Positions 1 to 8,564 of a stretch of DNA of 44,531 bases are shown piece by piece. A program made the position numbers and the translations under genes. The DNA comes from Pyxidicoccus fallax. Lineage in GTDB: Bacteria; Myxococcota; Myxococcia; Myxococcales; Myxococcaceae. Under the pieces are notes generated by a model, which saw only the letters and a list, made by a program, of their open reading frames with translations, did not search any database and was not told where the DNA came from. How positions within the stretch are numbered: position 1 is the stretch's first letter; each line of letters starts with the position of its first letter. Location of the stretch: assembly GCF_012933655.1 (NCBI RefSeq), contig NZ_JABBJJ010000064.1, positions 1-44,531 of the forward strand, in the 5' to 3' direction.

Positions 1-21
1 GGGCGGAGTGGGGCAATTGCG

Positions 22-37
22 TTCCCCACGCGGGGAA
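22..37. terminator. Short GC hairpin, possible terminator of an upstream gene
   Basis: TTCCCC and GGGGAA pair across a 4-base loop. There is no T-run after it, so this is only a weak candidate. Nothing in positions 1-225 looks like a supported gene; the short open frames there lack a ribosome binding site and family resemblance. Confidence 0.2.
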
Positions 38-225
38 GCGCGGCGCCTGACCCGCTGCCCCCGGGGAACGTCGGCCGTCGTGCTCGGAGGGCGCCTCGTG
101 CGTCTGGCGGATGGGAACAAATCCACGGCGGATGCACGCAAGCGCGCCAGGGGCCGTGAAGGCATCTTCCGCGTCGCTCGCCGGGACATGTGGCCCCGGC
201 AATCCCAGACACGAGGACGACGGAC

Positions 226-1194
226 ATGCCTTTCACGATGAAGCAGGTGGTGGTTTCGCTGTGCGCGGTGCTGGCGGTGGGGTGCGCGGGCTCGAAGGCG
301 AGCCTGGTGGACGCGGACGTGGCCCGGTACACGAGCGACGCGAGCGGGTTCGACACGCACTCGTTCTTCTATGACACGGGCGCGGAGGTGGTGGTCTTCG
401 ACGCGCAGTTCACCGAGGCCGAGGCGACGAAGGTGCTCGCCGCCATCCGGGCGAAGACGGGCAACCCCATCCGTTACGTGGTCGTCACGCACCCGAACCC
501 GGACAAGTTCAACGGGGTGGGGGTGTTCCAGCGCGAGGGCGCGAAGGTGGTGGCGAGCGAGGCCACCGCCGCGGCGATTCCCGCCGTGCACGCGTACAAG
601 AAGTACTTCTGGGTGAACGTGGTGAAGGCCTTCACGGAAGAGACGTACCCGGCGCAGGCCAGGGTGGACGTCACCTTCCGCGGCACGTACGCGCTGCCGC
701 TGGAGGGGGACGCGAAGGTGGAGCTGGCCGAGCTGAAGCACGCGGGCGTGGCCACGACGCAGACGGTGGCGTACGTGCCGGGGCGCAAGGCGCTCATCGT
801 GGGAGACCTGGTGCACCACAAGGCGCACGCGTGGCTGGAGGGCGGCCTGCGCGAGGGTAACAAGGTGGTGCCGGACATGGCGGCGTGGAAGGCGGCGGTG
901 GACGAGCTGGCGGCGTGGCCGGACGCCACGGTGTACGGCGGCCGGGGCGAGGCCGCGCCGGTGACGGAGGCCATCGCCGCGCAAAAGCGGTACCTGGACG
1001 GCATGGTGACGCTGGTGAACGGCTACGCGGCGGAGCTGGGAGCCCGCAAGGCGGAGTTGTGCGGTGACGCGGCGGCGCCGCACCACGCGGAGCTGCAGAA
1101 GCGCGCGGCGGCGGCCTTCCCGGAGTACGCGCTGCCGTACATGGTGGGGTACTCGGTGTACGGGCTGGTCAACCAGCTCGCGTGCGGCGGGTAG
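226..1194 (+). CDS. Metallo-beta-lactamase-fold lipoprotein with degenerate metal site
   Basis: The 322-residue protein starts with a lipoprotein signal (lipobox LAVGC about residue 20), so it should be anchored in the cell envelope. The body follows the metallo-beta-lactamase-fold hydrolase layout: a strand-rich N-terminus, a THPNPDKFNG segment at residues 88-97 where the HxHxDH metal motif should be, and a GDLVHH segment at 193-198 supplying the later Asp and His. In the first motif only H89 and D93 survive; the second His is N91 and the third is K94. I infer weakened or altered metal binding, so the substrate is unknown. The ATG at 226 has GAGG about 9 bases upstream; an in-frame ATG at 238 is possible. 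The gene stands alone before an ankyrin gene. Confidence 0.75.
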   Translation: MPFTMKQVVVSLCAVLAVGCAGSKASLVDADVARYTSDASGFDTHSFFYDTGAEVVVFDAQFTEAEATKVLAAIRAKTGNPIRYVVVTHPNPDKFNGVGVFQREGAKVVASEATAAAIPAVHAYKKYFWVNVVKAFTEETYPAQARVDVTFRGTYALPLEGDAKVELAELKHAGVATTQTVAYVPGRKALIVGDLVHHKAHAWLEGGLREGNKVVPDMAAWKAAVDELAAWPDATVYGGRGEAAPVTEAIAAQKRYLDGMVTLVNGYAAELGARKAELCGDAAAPHHAELQKRAAAAFPEYALPYMVGYSVYGLVNQLACGG

Positions 1195-1254
1195 TCGCCT
1201 CGCTTCCTGTCACCGGATTGTCGGACCTGGAGTGGCCTGCTATCGAAGCGCTCC

Positions 1255-2028
1255 ATGACCGACATGGCCCTCGAAGCGCTCTTCAAGCTCATCGATGAGG
1301 AGGGGCCGCTCCCCGCGAAGCTCTCCCCCGAGCTGCTCGAGGGCATCAAGCCAGGAGGGTCGTACAAGGGGTTCACGGCCCTCCACCTCGCGCTCTTCCT
1401 GGGGAACCTCGAGGCCGCCGCGCGGTTGCACGGCGCGGGTGCCAGCCTCGAGGCGAGGAACGAGAAGGGCCAGACCCCGCTCCTGTTCCTCGCGGAGCGC
1501 AAGGAGCCGAGCGCCGAGGAGGGAATCGCGTGGCTGCTCCAGCGCGGGGCCAATGCGAACGCGACGATGGGGTCGGGAGCGAACGCGCTGCACTTCGCGG
1601 CGCAGAATGCGGGCTTCTTCCCCGAGCACTACGTTCGCATTGGCCGGCTGCTGCTCGACGCGGGGACCCGGACCGAGGCGCGGACGAAGGCGGGACGTAC
1701 GCCGCTGCATGTCGCCATCCCCAGCCACGGCGTCGAGTTCATGCGGCTGCTCGTGGAGCGCGGCGCCGACGTGAATGCCCAGACGGAGACGGGCGTGAGC
1801 CCACTGCACTTCGTCCCGGTGAACTACATGCGCTGGCGCGAGCTCGACGCGGAGCGACAGGGGGAGGAGGACCTCGGGCTCGATGCGGACGGCATCGCCC
1901 GGCGGTGCATCGAGACGCTGCTGGAGCTGGGCGCGCGCAAGGACCTGAAGACCTCCGAGGGGCTGACGGCCTACGAGTTCGCGCGGCAGGCCGACATGCC
2001 CGAGGAGATTGTCCAGTTGCTGCGGTAG
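1255..2028 (+). CDS. Ankyrin-repeat protein
   Basis: The 257-residue protein has no signal peptide and is probably cytoplasmic. From about residue 35 to the C-terminus it is built of ankyrin units, recognisable by the recurring TALHLA, TPLLFLA, NALHFAA, TPLHVAI and SPLHF cores, each followed by LL-x-x-GA-x-x-x-A helices. I count five or six units, the last interrupted by an acidic insertion of about 20 residues (155-aa region rich in D and E). Ankyrin stacks are protein-binding scaffolds; the partner cannot be told from the sequence. The gene ends 21 bases before the convergent AraC gene. The start at 1255 lacks a clear Shine-Dalgarno; ATG 1264 is an alternative. Confidence 0.85.
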   Translation: MTDMALEALFKLIDEEGPLPAKLSPELLEGIKPGGSYKGFTALHLALFLGNLEAAARLHGAGASLEARNEKGQTPLLFLAERKEPSAEEGIAWLLQRGANANATMGSGANALHFAAQNAGFFPEHYVRIGRLLLDAGTRTEARTKAGRTPLHVAIPSHGVEFMRLLVERGADVNAQTETGVSPLHFVPVNYMRWRELDAERQGEEDLGLDADGIARRCIETLLELGARKDLKTSEGLTAYEFARQADMPEEIVQLLR

Positions 2029-2049
2029 GCGGGCGAAGGCCGAGGCGGC

Positions 2050-2892
2050 TCATCCGGCCCGCTTGCGCCTCCGAGGCGGTGCGGTGGCGTGGACGGGGAG
2101 CGTCACGCCCCGGGCGACGCGCTGGCGGAAGTCGCGGGGGCGCTCGCCGGTGAAGGCGGTGAAGGCGTGGGTGAAGGCGGCGAGGCTCTCGAAGCCCACG
2201 GTGTAGGCCGTCTGGGTGACGCGGGCGCCGTCCTCGGCGAGCAGCTCCATGGCACGCAGCATGCGGGCGTCGTGGAGGAAGCGGCGCCAGGAAGTACCGG
2301 CTTCTTCCTCGAAGCGGCGCGCGAGGGTGCGCTGGGACAAGCCCGCCGCCTTCGCCGCGCCGCCGAGCGTGACGGGACCGGCGAGGCGGGCCAGCGTGTA
2401 CGCCATGGCGCGCTCCAGCTCGGGAGTCCGGGCGCGAGGCAGCCTCCACTCACGAGGCTCCGCGGCCCACTCCACGAGCAGGTGGGCGAGGGCGGAGAAG
2501 AAGCTCTCCGCCACCTTGTCGCGAGGCGCGCGCTCCGGTCCCCAGCGGGTGGAGTAGAGGAGCATCTCCCGCGCGAGGGGTGGCAGGACGAAGACGCGGC
2601 AGTCGCCCTCGGGAGCGGCGGGGACGTGCGAGGGCTCCAGGTACACGGTGCACAGCGTCGCGGGCTGCGTGGCGCTCACGCGGTGGCGGGTACCTCCGGC
2701 GAGCCAGGCGGCGCGCTGCGGTGGCAGCAACCACTGGGCCTCGGCCACCTCCAGGTGGAGCGCGCCGCTGGCGGCATAGAGGAGCTGGTGCCGGCGGTGG
2801 GTGTGCCAGCCGGAGGAGAAGGGCACCAGCTCGTCGGTGAGACAGAAGGTGGAGGCGGGCACCGCGTCCACTTCCACCAGGGGTCTGGGCAC
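2050..2892 (-). CDS. AraC-family transcriptional regulator
   Basis: This 280-residue DNA-binding protein has an N-terminal cupin-like ligand domain (about residues 15-120, with HTHRRHQLLYA resembling the metal or ligand strand of cupins) and a C-terminal AraC double helix-turn-helix (about 165-260). The second HTH contains the hallmark Q-x-x-Y-x-V-G-F-E-S-x-x-x-F-T-x-x-F pattern near residues 225-245. It resembles the group of AraC regulators with an all-cupin sensor, such as NimR-type proteins. The start is GTG, supported by GAGGAG 8 bases upstream. The target is unknown; the divergently placed neighbour is a toxin-like lipoprotein gene, but 220 bases separate them and no link is evident. 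Confidence 0.88.
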   Translation of the reverse strand: MPRPLVEVDAVPASTFCLTDELVPFSSGWHTHRRHQLLYAASGALHLEVAEAQWLLPPQRAAWLAGGTRHRVSATQPATLCTVYLEPSHVPAAPEGDCRVFVLPPLAREMLLYSTRWGPERAPRDKVAESFFSALAHLLVEWAAEPREWRLPRARTPELERAMAYTLARLAGPVTLGGAAKAAGLSQRTLARRFEEEAGTSWRRFLHDARMLRAMELLAEDGARVTQTAYTVGFESLAAFTHAFTAFTGERPRDFRQRVARGVTLPVHATAPPRRRKRAG

Positions 2893-3116
2893 CTCGGGTT
2901 CTCCTCATCGTCCTCGGTTCTTCATGAGGGCTCGGGACGGGAGCATACGGCAACGGATGCCTCGAATAGTCGGCTCTGCGTGGCCACGAGTCCGCGGCGG
3001 AGTGTCTCTGCTGGTGACGCTCTGCTTTTGTGAGGAGACGCGAGCTTTCGATCAGGAATGCTTGTCGGTACTTTCGTGCGCATCGGGTGCACGACCGCGT
3101 GACCCGGGAGGCGCGC

Positions 3117-3386
3117 ATGGTGGCGAAGTGTTGGTGGGTCCTGGTGCTCGTGCCATGGCTGGTGGGCTGTGCCAGCACGCGCGTCGTGCGGCTGAATATG
3201 GCTGAGGGAGCACCTCAGGCCTACCATACGGCGGTCTATGAACGGATCCGCGACGCGCTCGCCGGCTGTCGTGGTACCTCGCAGTGTCGAGATGCACTGG
3301 TCGACGCCTTGAGAGGACTCACCCGGGAACTCCTCACACCGGGCGGCAAGCTTCGGCGACTCGTCACCAAGGGGCAGGGAGAATGA
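3117..3386 (+). CDS. Short Sit-type toxin lipoprotein, probably truncated
   Basis: The 89-residue product begins with a lipoprotein leader (MVAKCWWVLVLVPWLVGC) followed by ASTRVVRLNMAEGAPQAY. That N-terminus is very like those of the SitA-type polymorphic toxins that Myxococcus passes between cells by outer-membrane exchange. Those proteins are normally several hundred residues long; here only about 50 residues with two Cys (C..GTSQC) and a basic tail remain. I infer an internally deleted or reduced toxin. Its stop overlaps the start of the immunity gene (ATGA at 3383-3386), giving translational coupling. The start at 3117 is chosen because the signal peptide begins there, with GGGAGG upstream. 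The family call is from memory, so moderate confidence. Confidence 0.6.
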   Translation: MVAKCWWVLVLVPWLVGCASTRVVRLNMAEGAPQAYHTAVYERIRDALAGCRGTSQCRDALVDALRGLTRELLTPGGKLRRLVTKGQGE

Positions 3387-3961
3387 GCAGGTCTTCGCGT
3401 TACTTCGCCCTCCGTCAGGATGTCTATGTTCCAGGGCGTTGGTATCTGGATGAGCCGGTCGATTCGGAAGGGAAGGAGCTGGAGGATATCTGGCAGTTCA
3501 CCGAGGGCCATCCGGTGCAGGTCGAGCAACCTCTCTACGTGCCCTGTCATCGTGCCGGGAGGTCGCTCGACTTCTCCACGACGAGCGTGGGTGCCACGCC
3601 CATCCTTCATCCAAAGGTCGCGACTGTCTTCGAGGCATTCGCGCCTGATGACCTGCAAGTGCTGCCCGTGCGGGTCGAAGGGCAGGCGGAGCAATACTTC
3701 CTGCTCAATGTGACGCGACTGGTGAAGTGCATCGATGACAGCGCCTCGGAGGAGGTCCAGTACTGGAGGCCCGAGGATGGTCGACCCGAGAAGACAGGCA
3801 GGTACCGCTCCGTCCTGGGGCTGCGCATCGACAAAGCGCGCGTGGGTGATGCCAGGGTCTTTCGCACCTGGGGATGGACGGTGGCCCTCATCGTCGCCGA
3901 GGAACTCAAGGTCGCCCTGGAGCGAACGGGCGCCACCGGTATGAGCTTCACCGAGGTATAG
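3383..3961 (+). CDS. Imm11 (MXAN_0049-type) immunity protein
   Basis: This 192-residue soluble protein resembles the Imm11/MXAN_0049 immunity family. It has an N-terminal Y-F-x-L-x-x-D motif followed by a short W-x-x-D-P-like strand, a mid-region LDFSTTSVGATPILHP segment, and a C-terminal FRTWGWTVALIVAEELKVALE segment matching the F-R-x-x-x-x-x-x-x-I-V-x-x-x-L-x-x-x-L-x-x-x-x-x-x-G pattern near the family's end. Such proteins neutralise polymorphic toxins encoded just upstream, here the coupled short lipoprotein (4-base ATGA overlap). Codon usage is visibly less GC3-biased than its neighbours (for example CGT, TAT, GTT, CCA, GAT), as expected for mobile toxin-immunity cassettes. It converges with the AttH-like gene 15 bases away. 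Confidence 0.7.
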   Translation: MSRSSRYFALRQDVYVPGRWYLDEPVDSEGKELEDIWQFTEGHPVQVEQPLYVPCHRAGRSLDFSTTSVGATPILHPKVATVFEAFAPDDLQVLPVRVEGQAEQYFLLNVTRLVKCIDDSASEEVQYWRPEDGRPEKTGRYRSVLGLRIDKARVGDARVFRTWGWTVALIVAEELKVALERTGATGMSFTEV

Positions 3962-3976
3962 GTCCGGAGTTCATTC

Positions 3977-5242
3977 CTACCCGCGTGGCCTGTCCGCCGC
4001 GGTCTCCGCCTCCGGCACGCCGCGCGCCCGGGACTCGCGGCGCTGCTGGCCCTGCGTGTCCGCGTAGCCCGTCAGCTCCACGTAGCCCCGGCCCGTCAGC
4101 GGCTTCCCCTCGCGCGAGCCCTCCAGGCCCACCGAGCCCTCCCAGTAGATGACGCTCACCGGCAGCTCCTGGTCCGCGAGCCTCGGTGTCACCGTGAGGT
4201 CCAGCCCCAACTTCTCCACATGCAGCCGCCACCGCGCCGGGTACTCGCCGCCGCTGCGAGGGCTCTTCCACGTGTCCAGCACCGTGAGCCGCACGTCCTC
4301 GCGAGACACCCGCACCGGCTCGCTGCTCCCCGAGCCCGCGGGAGGCACCCACATGCCCGAGCTGAACGGGTCCGCCGAGCCATCCTTGCGCCGGAGCTGG
4401 TAGTACATCAGCTCGCTCCCATCGGAGAGCTGCAGCGAGAACCAGTCCCAGCCCACCTGGTCCGCGCCGAGCGCGCTGGTGCTCCACTCGCGGTCCATCC
4501 AGCTCTCGCCCTTCACCTCATACGTCTTCCCATCCACCCGCACCGTGCCGCGCGAGGGCATCCGCGTCATCGAGTAGTAGTACGACGCATTGCCCCGCTC
4601 CGGCCCCTTCTGGCTCAAGCCCCGGTCACCCTGCAGCACCGGCGGCTTGCCCGGCTCCAGCAGCAGCTCCAGCGCCACCGCGTCCGTCTCCGCCCGCAGC
4701 CGCATGGGCCACGTGGACTCGCCGACGCTCGATGCCTCCCAGTCCTCCAGCCACACCTTGAAGGGCCGCGTGCTCGCGCCGGCAAGCTCCAGCGCGGAGC
4801 GGCTGAAGCGCTCGGCGGCCTGGAACCCGCCGCCCGCCACGTCCGTCACCGTGAAGTGCCCCAGGTACACCTGCCGCGCGCCCCATGCGGACGTGCGCGC
4901 GGGTGCTTCCGGCGCCAGCGCGCTGCGGAACAACGTGAACTGGTAGCCGAAGGCGCGCCCGTCCTCCGTCTCGAGGTTCCCCGTCCAGTACCACCACTCC
5001 GTGCGGAACTCCGGGTGCGGCCCGTGGTCCTCGGGGAACTGGAAGGGCCGCGGCTCCACCGCGCGCGCGTAGCCCTCCGTGGTCCCGGCGGCCTCGCCTC
5101 CGCCGAGCGCCCCCGTCACCGTGAGCGAGCCCCCTTGTGGCAGCTCGGGCGGGCGCGACTCATGCGTGACGACGACCACCACCACCGCCAGCGCCGCCAG
5201 CACCACCGCCGTTCCGATGACGAGCCCTCGACCGCCGCTCAT
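3977..5242 (-). CDS. AttH-like lipocalin-fold secreted protein (CrtC-like hydratase fold)
   Basis: The 421-residue protein has an N-terminal membrane anchor or signal (residues 7-26, very hydrophobic, V-rich) and then a double lipocalin-like domain of the AttH/carotenoid 1,2-hydratase (CrtC) family. Visible landmarks are FPEDHGPHPEFRTEWWYWTG near residues 73-92, GRAFGYQFTLFRSAL, and ESWMDREWSTSALGADQVGWDW mid-protein, all typical of the family. In AttEFGH systems this protein is the exported partner of an ABC transporter; here its gene lies 3 bases downstream of the permease gene, in the same operon. A genuine carotenoid hydratase is less likely given this context and the absence of carotenoid genes. 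The physiological substrate is unknown. Confidence 0.85.
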   Translation of the reverse strand: MSGGRGLVIGTAVVLAALAVVVVVVTHESRPPELPQGGSLTVTGALGGGEAAGTTEGYARAVEPRPFQFPEDHGPHPEFRTEWWYWTGNLETEDGRAFGYQFTLFRSALAPEAPARTSAWGARQVYLGHFTVTDVAGGGFQAAERFSRSALELAGASTRPFKVWLEDWEASSVGESTWPMRLRAETDAVALELLLEPGKPPVLQGDRGLSQKGPERGNASYYYSMTRMPSRGTVRVDGKTYEVKGESWMDREWSTSALGADQVGWDWFSLQLSDGSELMYYQLRRKDGSADPFSSGMWVPPAGSGSSEPVRVSREDVRLTVLDTWKSPRSGGEYPARWRLHVEKLGLDLTVTPRLADQELPVSVIYWEGSVGLEGSREGKPLTGRGYVELTGYADTQGQQRRESRARGVPEAETAADRPRG

Positions 5243-5245
5243 GTC

Positions 5246-7783
5246 TCACTCCTCCCGCAGCGCGAGCGCGGGGTTGGCGCGCGCCATCTTCCAGGCCGGG
5301 TACAGCCCCGCCAGCGCCGACGCCACCAGCGCCAGCAGCATCGCCTGCACCAGCGTCTCCGGCGTCACCGCCAGCTGCAACGTCCACCCGAACGAGCGCT
5401 GGTTGATGACGTGCACCAGCACGTACGCCAGCGCCATGCCCAGCGGCACCGAGAACAGCCCCGCCAAGAGGCCCAACAGCCCCGTCTGCAGGGACACCAG
5501 TCCCCACAACTGCCCCGGCGTCAGCCCGGTGGCGCGCAGCACCGCCAGCTCGCGGGCCCGCTCCAGTTGCAGCGACATCAGCGCGCTCAGCACGCCCACG
5601 AAGGCCACACCGATGGCCAGCAGCCGGAGCACCTGCGTAATCGTGAAGGTGCGGTCGAACACCTCCAGCGAGGCCTGCCGCAGCGAGCGGTTGGCGCGCA
5701 CCAGCAGCGTCTGCGTGTCCCCGGCCCGCTCGCGCACCGATGCCACCAGCGCGTCCACGTCCTGCCCGGGCGCCGCGTACAGCGCCACGCCGCTCACGCC
5801 CCGGTCGTCGAACCAGCGCTCATACGTGGTGCGCGGCATCAGCATCGTCCCCACGTCCGAGCCGTAGTCGAAGTACACGCCCACCACGCGGAAGTCGTGC
5901 GGCCCCTTGTCCGTGGCCAGCCGCACCGTGCCGCCCACGCGCACGCCGCGGTGGAAGCTGAAGGGCTCGGAGACGAGGAGGGTGTCGGGCGAGGACTCCA
6001 GCTCGCGCCACACCGTGTCCGGGTTGCCTTCCTTGAAGCGATAGGGCCGCGCCTGCGTCTGGGAGAAGTCGACGGCCAGCAGGTCCGTGGGCACGCCGTC
6101 CACGCGCGCGGAGGCCACGCGAAGGGTGCTGCTGCCGGCGACTCCCGGCGTCGCGCGCAGCCGCTCCGTCAGGCCGGGCACCAGCGTGGCGCCTCCCCGC
6201 CGCGCCACCAGCGAGGGCGGGGAGATGAACACGTCCGCCTGCAGCGACGTGTCCAGCCACGACACCACCGTGCCCCGGAAGCTGGACACCATGAGGCCCA
6301 CGCCCACCGTGGTCGCCACCGCCACCATCAGCGCCGACAGCGCCACCGCCGTGCGGCTGAGACTCGTGCGCACGCTCCGCGCGGCCATGCTCCCCAAGAG
6401 GCCGAAGGTCGTCCCCAGCGGGAAGGCCGCCGCCGATGACAGCCGCTCCGTCACCCACGGCACCAGCAGCGCCGAGCCCAGCAGCACCGAGAAGAGGCCC
6501 CCGTACGCCGGCAGCAGCGCCTGCGTGGGCCACGACAAGAGCGCCGTGCCCCCGGCCAGCACCACCAGCCCCAGCACGGCCAGCTTCGGCGCGCGCGAGC
6601 GTGACACGTCCTCCAGCGTGGAGCGGCGCATCGTCGTCACCGGCGCCGAGCGCGCCGCCTCCCACGCGGGCACCAGCGCCGCCACCAGCGTGGCGCCCAG
6701 TCCCAGCACCAGCCCCTTGCCCAGCGTGAAGGGCTCCAGCGCGAGTCCGCGCACGCTCACCACGAAGTACAAGTCGTTGAACGTCTGCGTGACGAGCCCC
6801 ACCAGCCCGCGCGCCAGCAGCACGCCCAGCAGCAGGCCTCCCACCGTGCCCACGGCGCCCAGCACCGCGGCCTCGCCCAGCACCAGCCCGAAGAGCTCGC
6901 CCCGGGTGATGCCCACCGCGCGCAGCCGGCCCAGCAGCCCGCGCCGCTGCACCACGGAGAAGGTCATCGTGTTGTAGATGAGGAACATCCCCACCACGAG
7001 CGCCAGCAGCGACAGCGCGGTGAGGTTGGTGCGGAAGGCCTTCGTCATCTGCTCCACCGTGCCCGCCCGGGCGGAGGCGCGCAGCAGCTCCGTCCCCGTG
7101 GGCAGCGTCGCCGCCAGCGCCTTCGCCTCGGCCTCGTCGCGCAGCCGCAGGTCCACGCGCGTCAGCCGCCCCACCTGCCCCAGCACCTCCTGCGCGGTGG
7201 ACACGTCCGTGAGCACCAGCGCCTCCAGCGCCCGCGCGGTGTCCTCGTCCGACGGGTTCAGCAGCCCTGTCACGCGCAGCCGCTTCTCCACGCCCTCCAC
7301 CCGCACCGGCAGCTCGCCCCCGGATGGCACGCCCAGCGCCTGGGCCGCGCGCGCGCTCAGCAGCACCGTGCCCGGCTCGGTGAGCAGCGCGCCCACGTCA
7401 CCCATGGCCTCGCCCTTCGCGTAGTCACGGAAGGGCGCCTCCGCGAACGGGTCCACGCCCAGCACGGTGAGCGTGCGCCGGTCGCCCACCGCCGCCTGCA
7501 CGTGCCCCTCCACCACTGGCGCGGACACCGGCGCGTCGCGGCGCAGGCGCAAGTCCCGGTACACGCCCTCGTCCAGGCCCGACGAGCCGCCCACCACCTG
7601 ATGCGTGGCGCGGCCGGCCACCGCGTCCGTGGAGCGCTCGAAGGCGCGCAGCGCGCTGTCGCTCGCCAGATCAATGGACACCACCACCGCCACGCCCAGC
7701 GCGATGCCCAGGAGCGACAGCGCCGTCAGCCACGGGTGGCTGGCCAGGTGGCGCAGGCTGGAGCGGACCAGCAGCCCCTTCAT
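5246..7783 (-). CDS. ABC transporter permease, FtsX/MacB type (AttFG-like)
   Basis: The 845-residue integral membrane protein has the layout of an FtsX/LolC-like permease: a first TM segment at residues 17-36, a periplasmic domain (about 40-265), a three-TM FtsX block (about 270-400), a central pair of hydrophobic stretches, a second periplasmic domain (about 510-700) and a final three-TM FtsX block (about 715-835). AttEFGH systems can carry two separate permeases; here one polypeptide holds two FtsX modules. The start overlaps the stop of the ATPase gene by 4 bases, and the stop is 3 bases from the AttH-like gene. It probably moves a lipid or lipoprotein-like cargo across or out of the inner membrane. 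Confidence 0.92.
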   Translation of the reverse strand: MKGLLVRSSLRHLASHPWLTALSLLGIALGVAVVVSIDLASDSALRAFERSTDAVAGRATHQVVGGSSGLDEGVYRDLRLRRDAPVSAPVVEGHVQAAVGDRRTLTVLGVDPFAEAPFRDYAKGEAMGDVGALLTEPGTVLLSARAAQALGVPSGGELPVRVEGVEKRLRVTGLLNPSDEDTARALEALVLTDVSTAQEVLGQVGRLTRVDLRLRDEAEAKALAATLPTGTELLRASARAGTVEQMTKAFRTNLTALSLLALVVGMFLIYNTMTFSVVQRRGLLGRLRAVGITRGELFGLVLGEAAVLGAVGTVGGLLLGVLLARGLVGLVTQTFNDLYFVVSVRGLALEPFTLGKGLVLGLGATLVAALVPAWEAARSAPVTTMRRSTLEDVSRSRAPKLAVLGLVVLAGGTALLSWPTQALLPAYGGLFSVLLGSALLVPWVTERLSSAAAFPLGTTFGLLGSMAARSVRTSLSRTAVALSALMVAVATTVGVGLMVSSFRGTVVSWLDTSLQADVFISPPSLVARRGGATLVPGLTERLRATPGVAGSSTLRVASARVDGVPTDLLAVDFSQTQARPYRFKEGNPDTVWRELESSPDTLLVSEPFSFHRGVRVGGTVRLATDKGPHDFRVVGVYFDYGSDVGTMLMPRTTYERWFDDRGVSGVALYAAPGQDVDALVASVRERAGDTQTLLVRANRSLRQASLEVFDRTFTITQVLRLLAIGVAFVGVLSALMSLQLERARELAVLRATGLTPGQLWGLVSLQTGLLGLLAGLFSVPLGMALAYVLVHVINQRSFGWTLQLAVTPETLVQAMLLALVASALAGLYPAWKMARANPALALREE

Positions 7784-8499
7784 CGCGCCGCCCTTCGCGT
7801 GTGCTCGCGCTCCACCAGCCGGCCGCCTTCCATCGACAGCACGCGGTCCGCGCGAGACACCAGCCCCGGCTCATGCGTGACGACCAGCGCGCACGCGTTG
7901 CCCTGTCGCGTGAGGCCCTCCAGCAGGTCCAGCACCTGCCGGCCCGTGGTCTCGTCCAGGTTGCCCGTGGGCTCGTCCGCCAGCAGCAGCGGCGGGGAAT
8001 GGGCCAGCGCGCGCGCCACCGCCACGCGCTGCTGCTCGCCGCCGGACAGCCGGTCCGGGAAGCTGCGCGCCCGCGCGCGCAGGCCCACCCGCTCCAGCAG
8101 CTCCCGCGCCTTCTCCCCGGCCTTGGCGGAGACGTGCCCGTTCAGCTCCAGGGGCAGTCGCACGTTCTCCTCAACCGTCAGCGTGGGCAGCAGGTTGAAG
8201 GCCTGGAAGATGAAGCCCACGCGCTCGCGCCGCAGCAGCGTGCGCGCGCTCTCGCTCAGGCCGCCCAGGTCACGGCCGTCCACCCGCACTTCGCCGCGGG
8301 TGGGCACATCAATGCCGCTGATGAGGTTGAGCAGCGTGGATTTTCCCGAGCCGCTGCGGCCTAGCAGCACCACGAACTCGCCCCGGTGGAGGGAGAGCTG
8401 GACGCCGGAGAGCACCTCTCGGACGGTGTCTCCTTCGGCGTAGGCCTTGGTGACGTCACGCAGCTCGACGAGGGGAGGGGAGTCGGACGGAGGAGGCAT
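7780..8499 (-). CDS. ABC transporter ATP-binding protein (LolD/MacB/AttE type)
   Basis: The 239-residue ATPase drives the permease encoded next to it. Walker A is GRSGSGKST (residues 47-55), the Q-loop Gln is Q99, the signature LSGGEQQR is 151-158, Walker B LLLADEPT is 171-178, and the switch His is H209. The IFQAFNLLPTLTVEENV stretch is typical of the LolD/MacB branch. It is the first gene of a three-gene operon (ATPase, permease, AttH-like protein) with overlapping or nearly overlapping ends. The start has GAGG 6-9 bases upstream. The esterase gene upstream on the same strand is 65 bases away and may or may not be co-transcribed. Confidence 0.95.
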   Translation of the reverse strand: MPPPSDSPPLVELRDVTKAYAEGDTVREVLSGVQLSLHRGEFVVLLGRSGSGKSTLLNLISGIDVPTRGEVRVDGRDLGGLSESARTLLRRERVGFIFQAFNLLPTLTVEENVRLPLELNGHVSAKAGEKARELLERVGLRARARSFPDRLSGGEQQRVAVARALAHSPPLLLADEPTGNLDETTGRQVLDLLEGLTRQGNACALVVTHEPGLVSRADRVLSMEGGRLVEREHTRRAAR

Positions 8500-8524
8500 T
8501 CGCGCCTCTTGAGATACACGGAGG

Positions 8525-8545
8525 CGCGGCGTGCCGCCGCGTTTT
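8525..8545 (+). terminator. GC hairpin followed by TTTT, reading on the plus strand
   Basis: CGCGGCG and CGCCGCG form a perfect 7-bp stem with a TGC loop, followed by TTTT. The T-run is on the plus strand, whereas both flanking genes (esterase and ABC ATPase) are read on the minus strand. It might end antisense or read-through transcription, or be coincidental in GC-rich DNA. Confidence 0.3.
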
Positions 8546-8564
8546 GTGGCCGTCCGCCTTCCGC

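Noticed and set aside
4220..6439. 739-codon plus-strand frame
   Set aside because: Opposite strand of the AttH-like and permease genes, rich in Arg, His and Gln with no recognisable domain.
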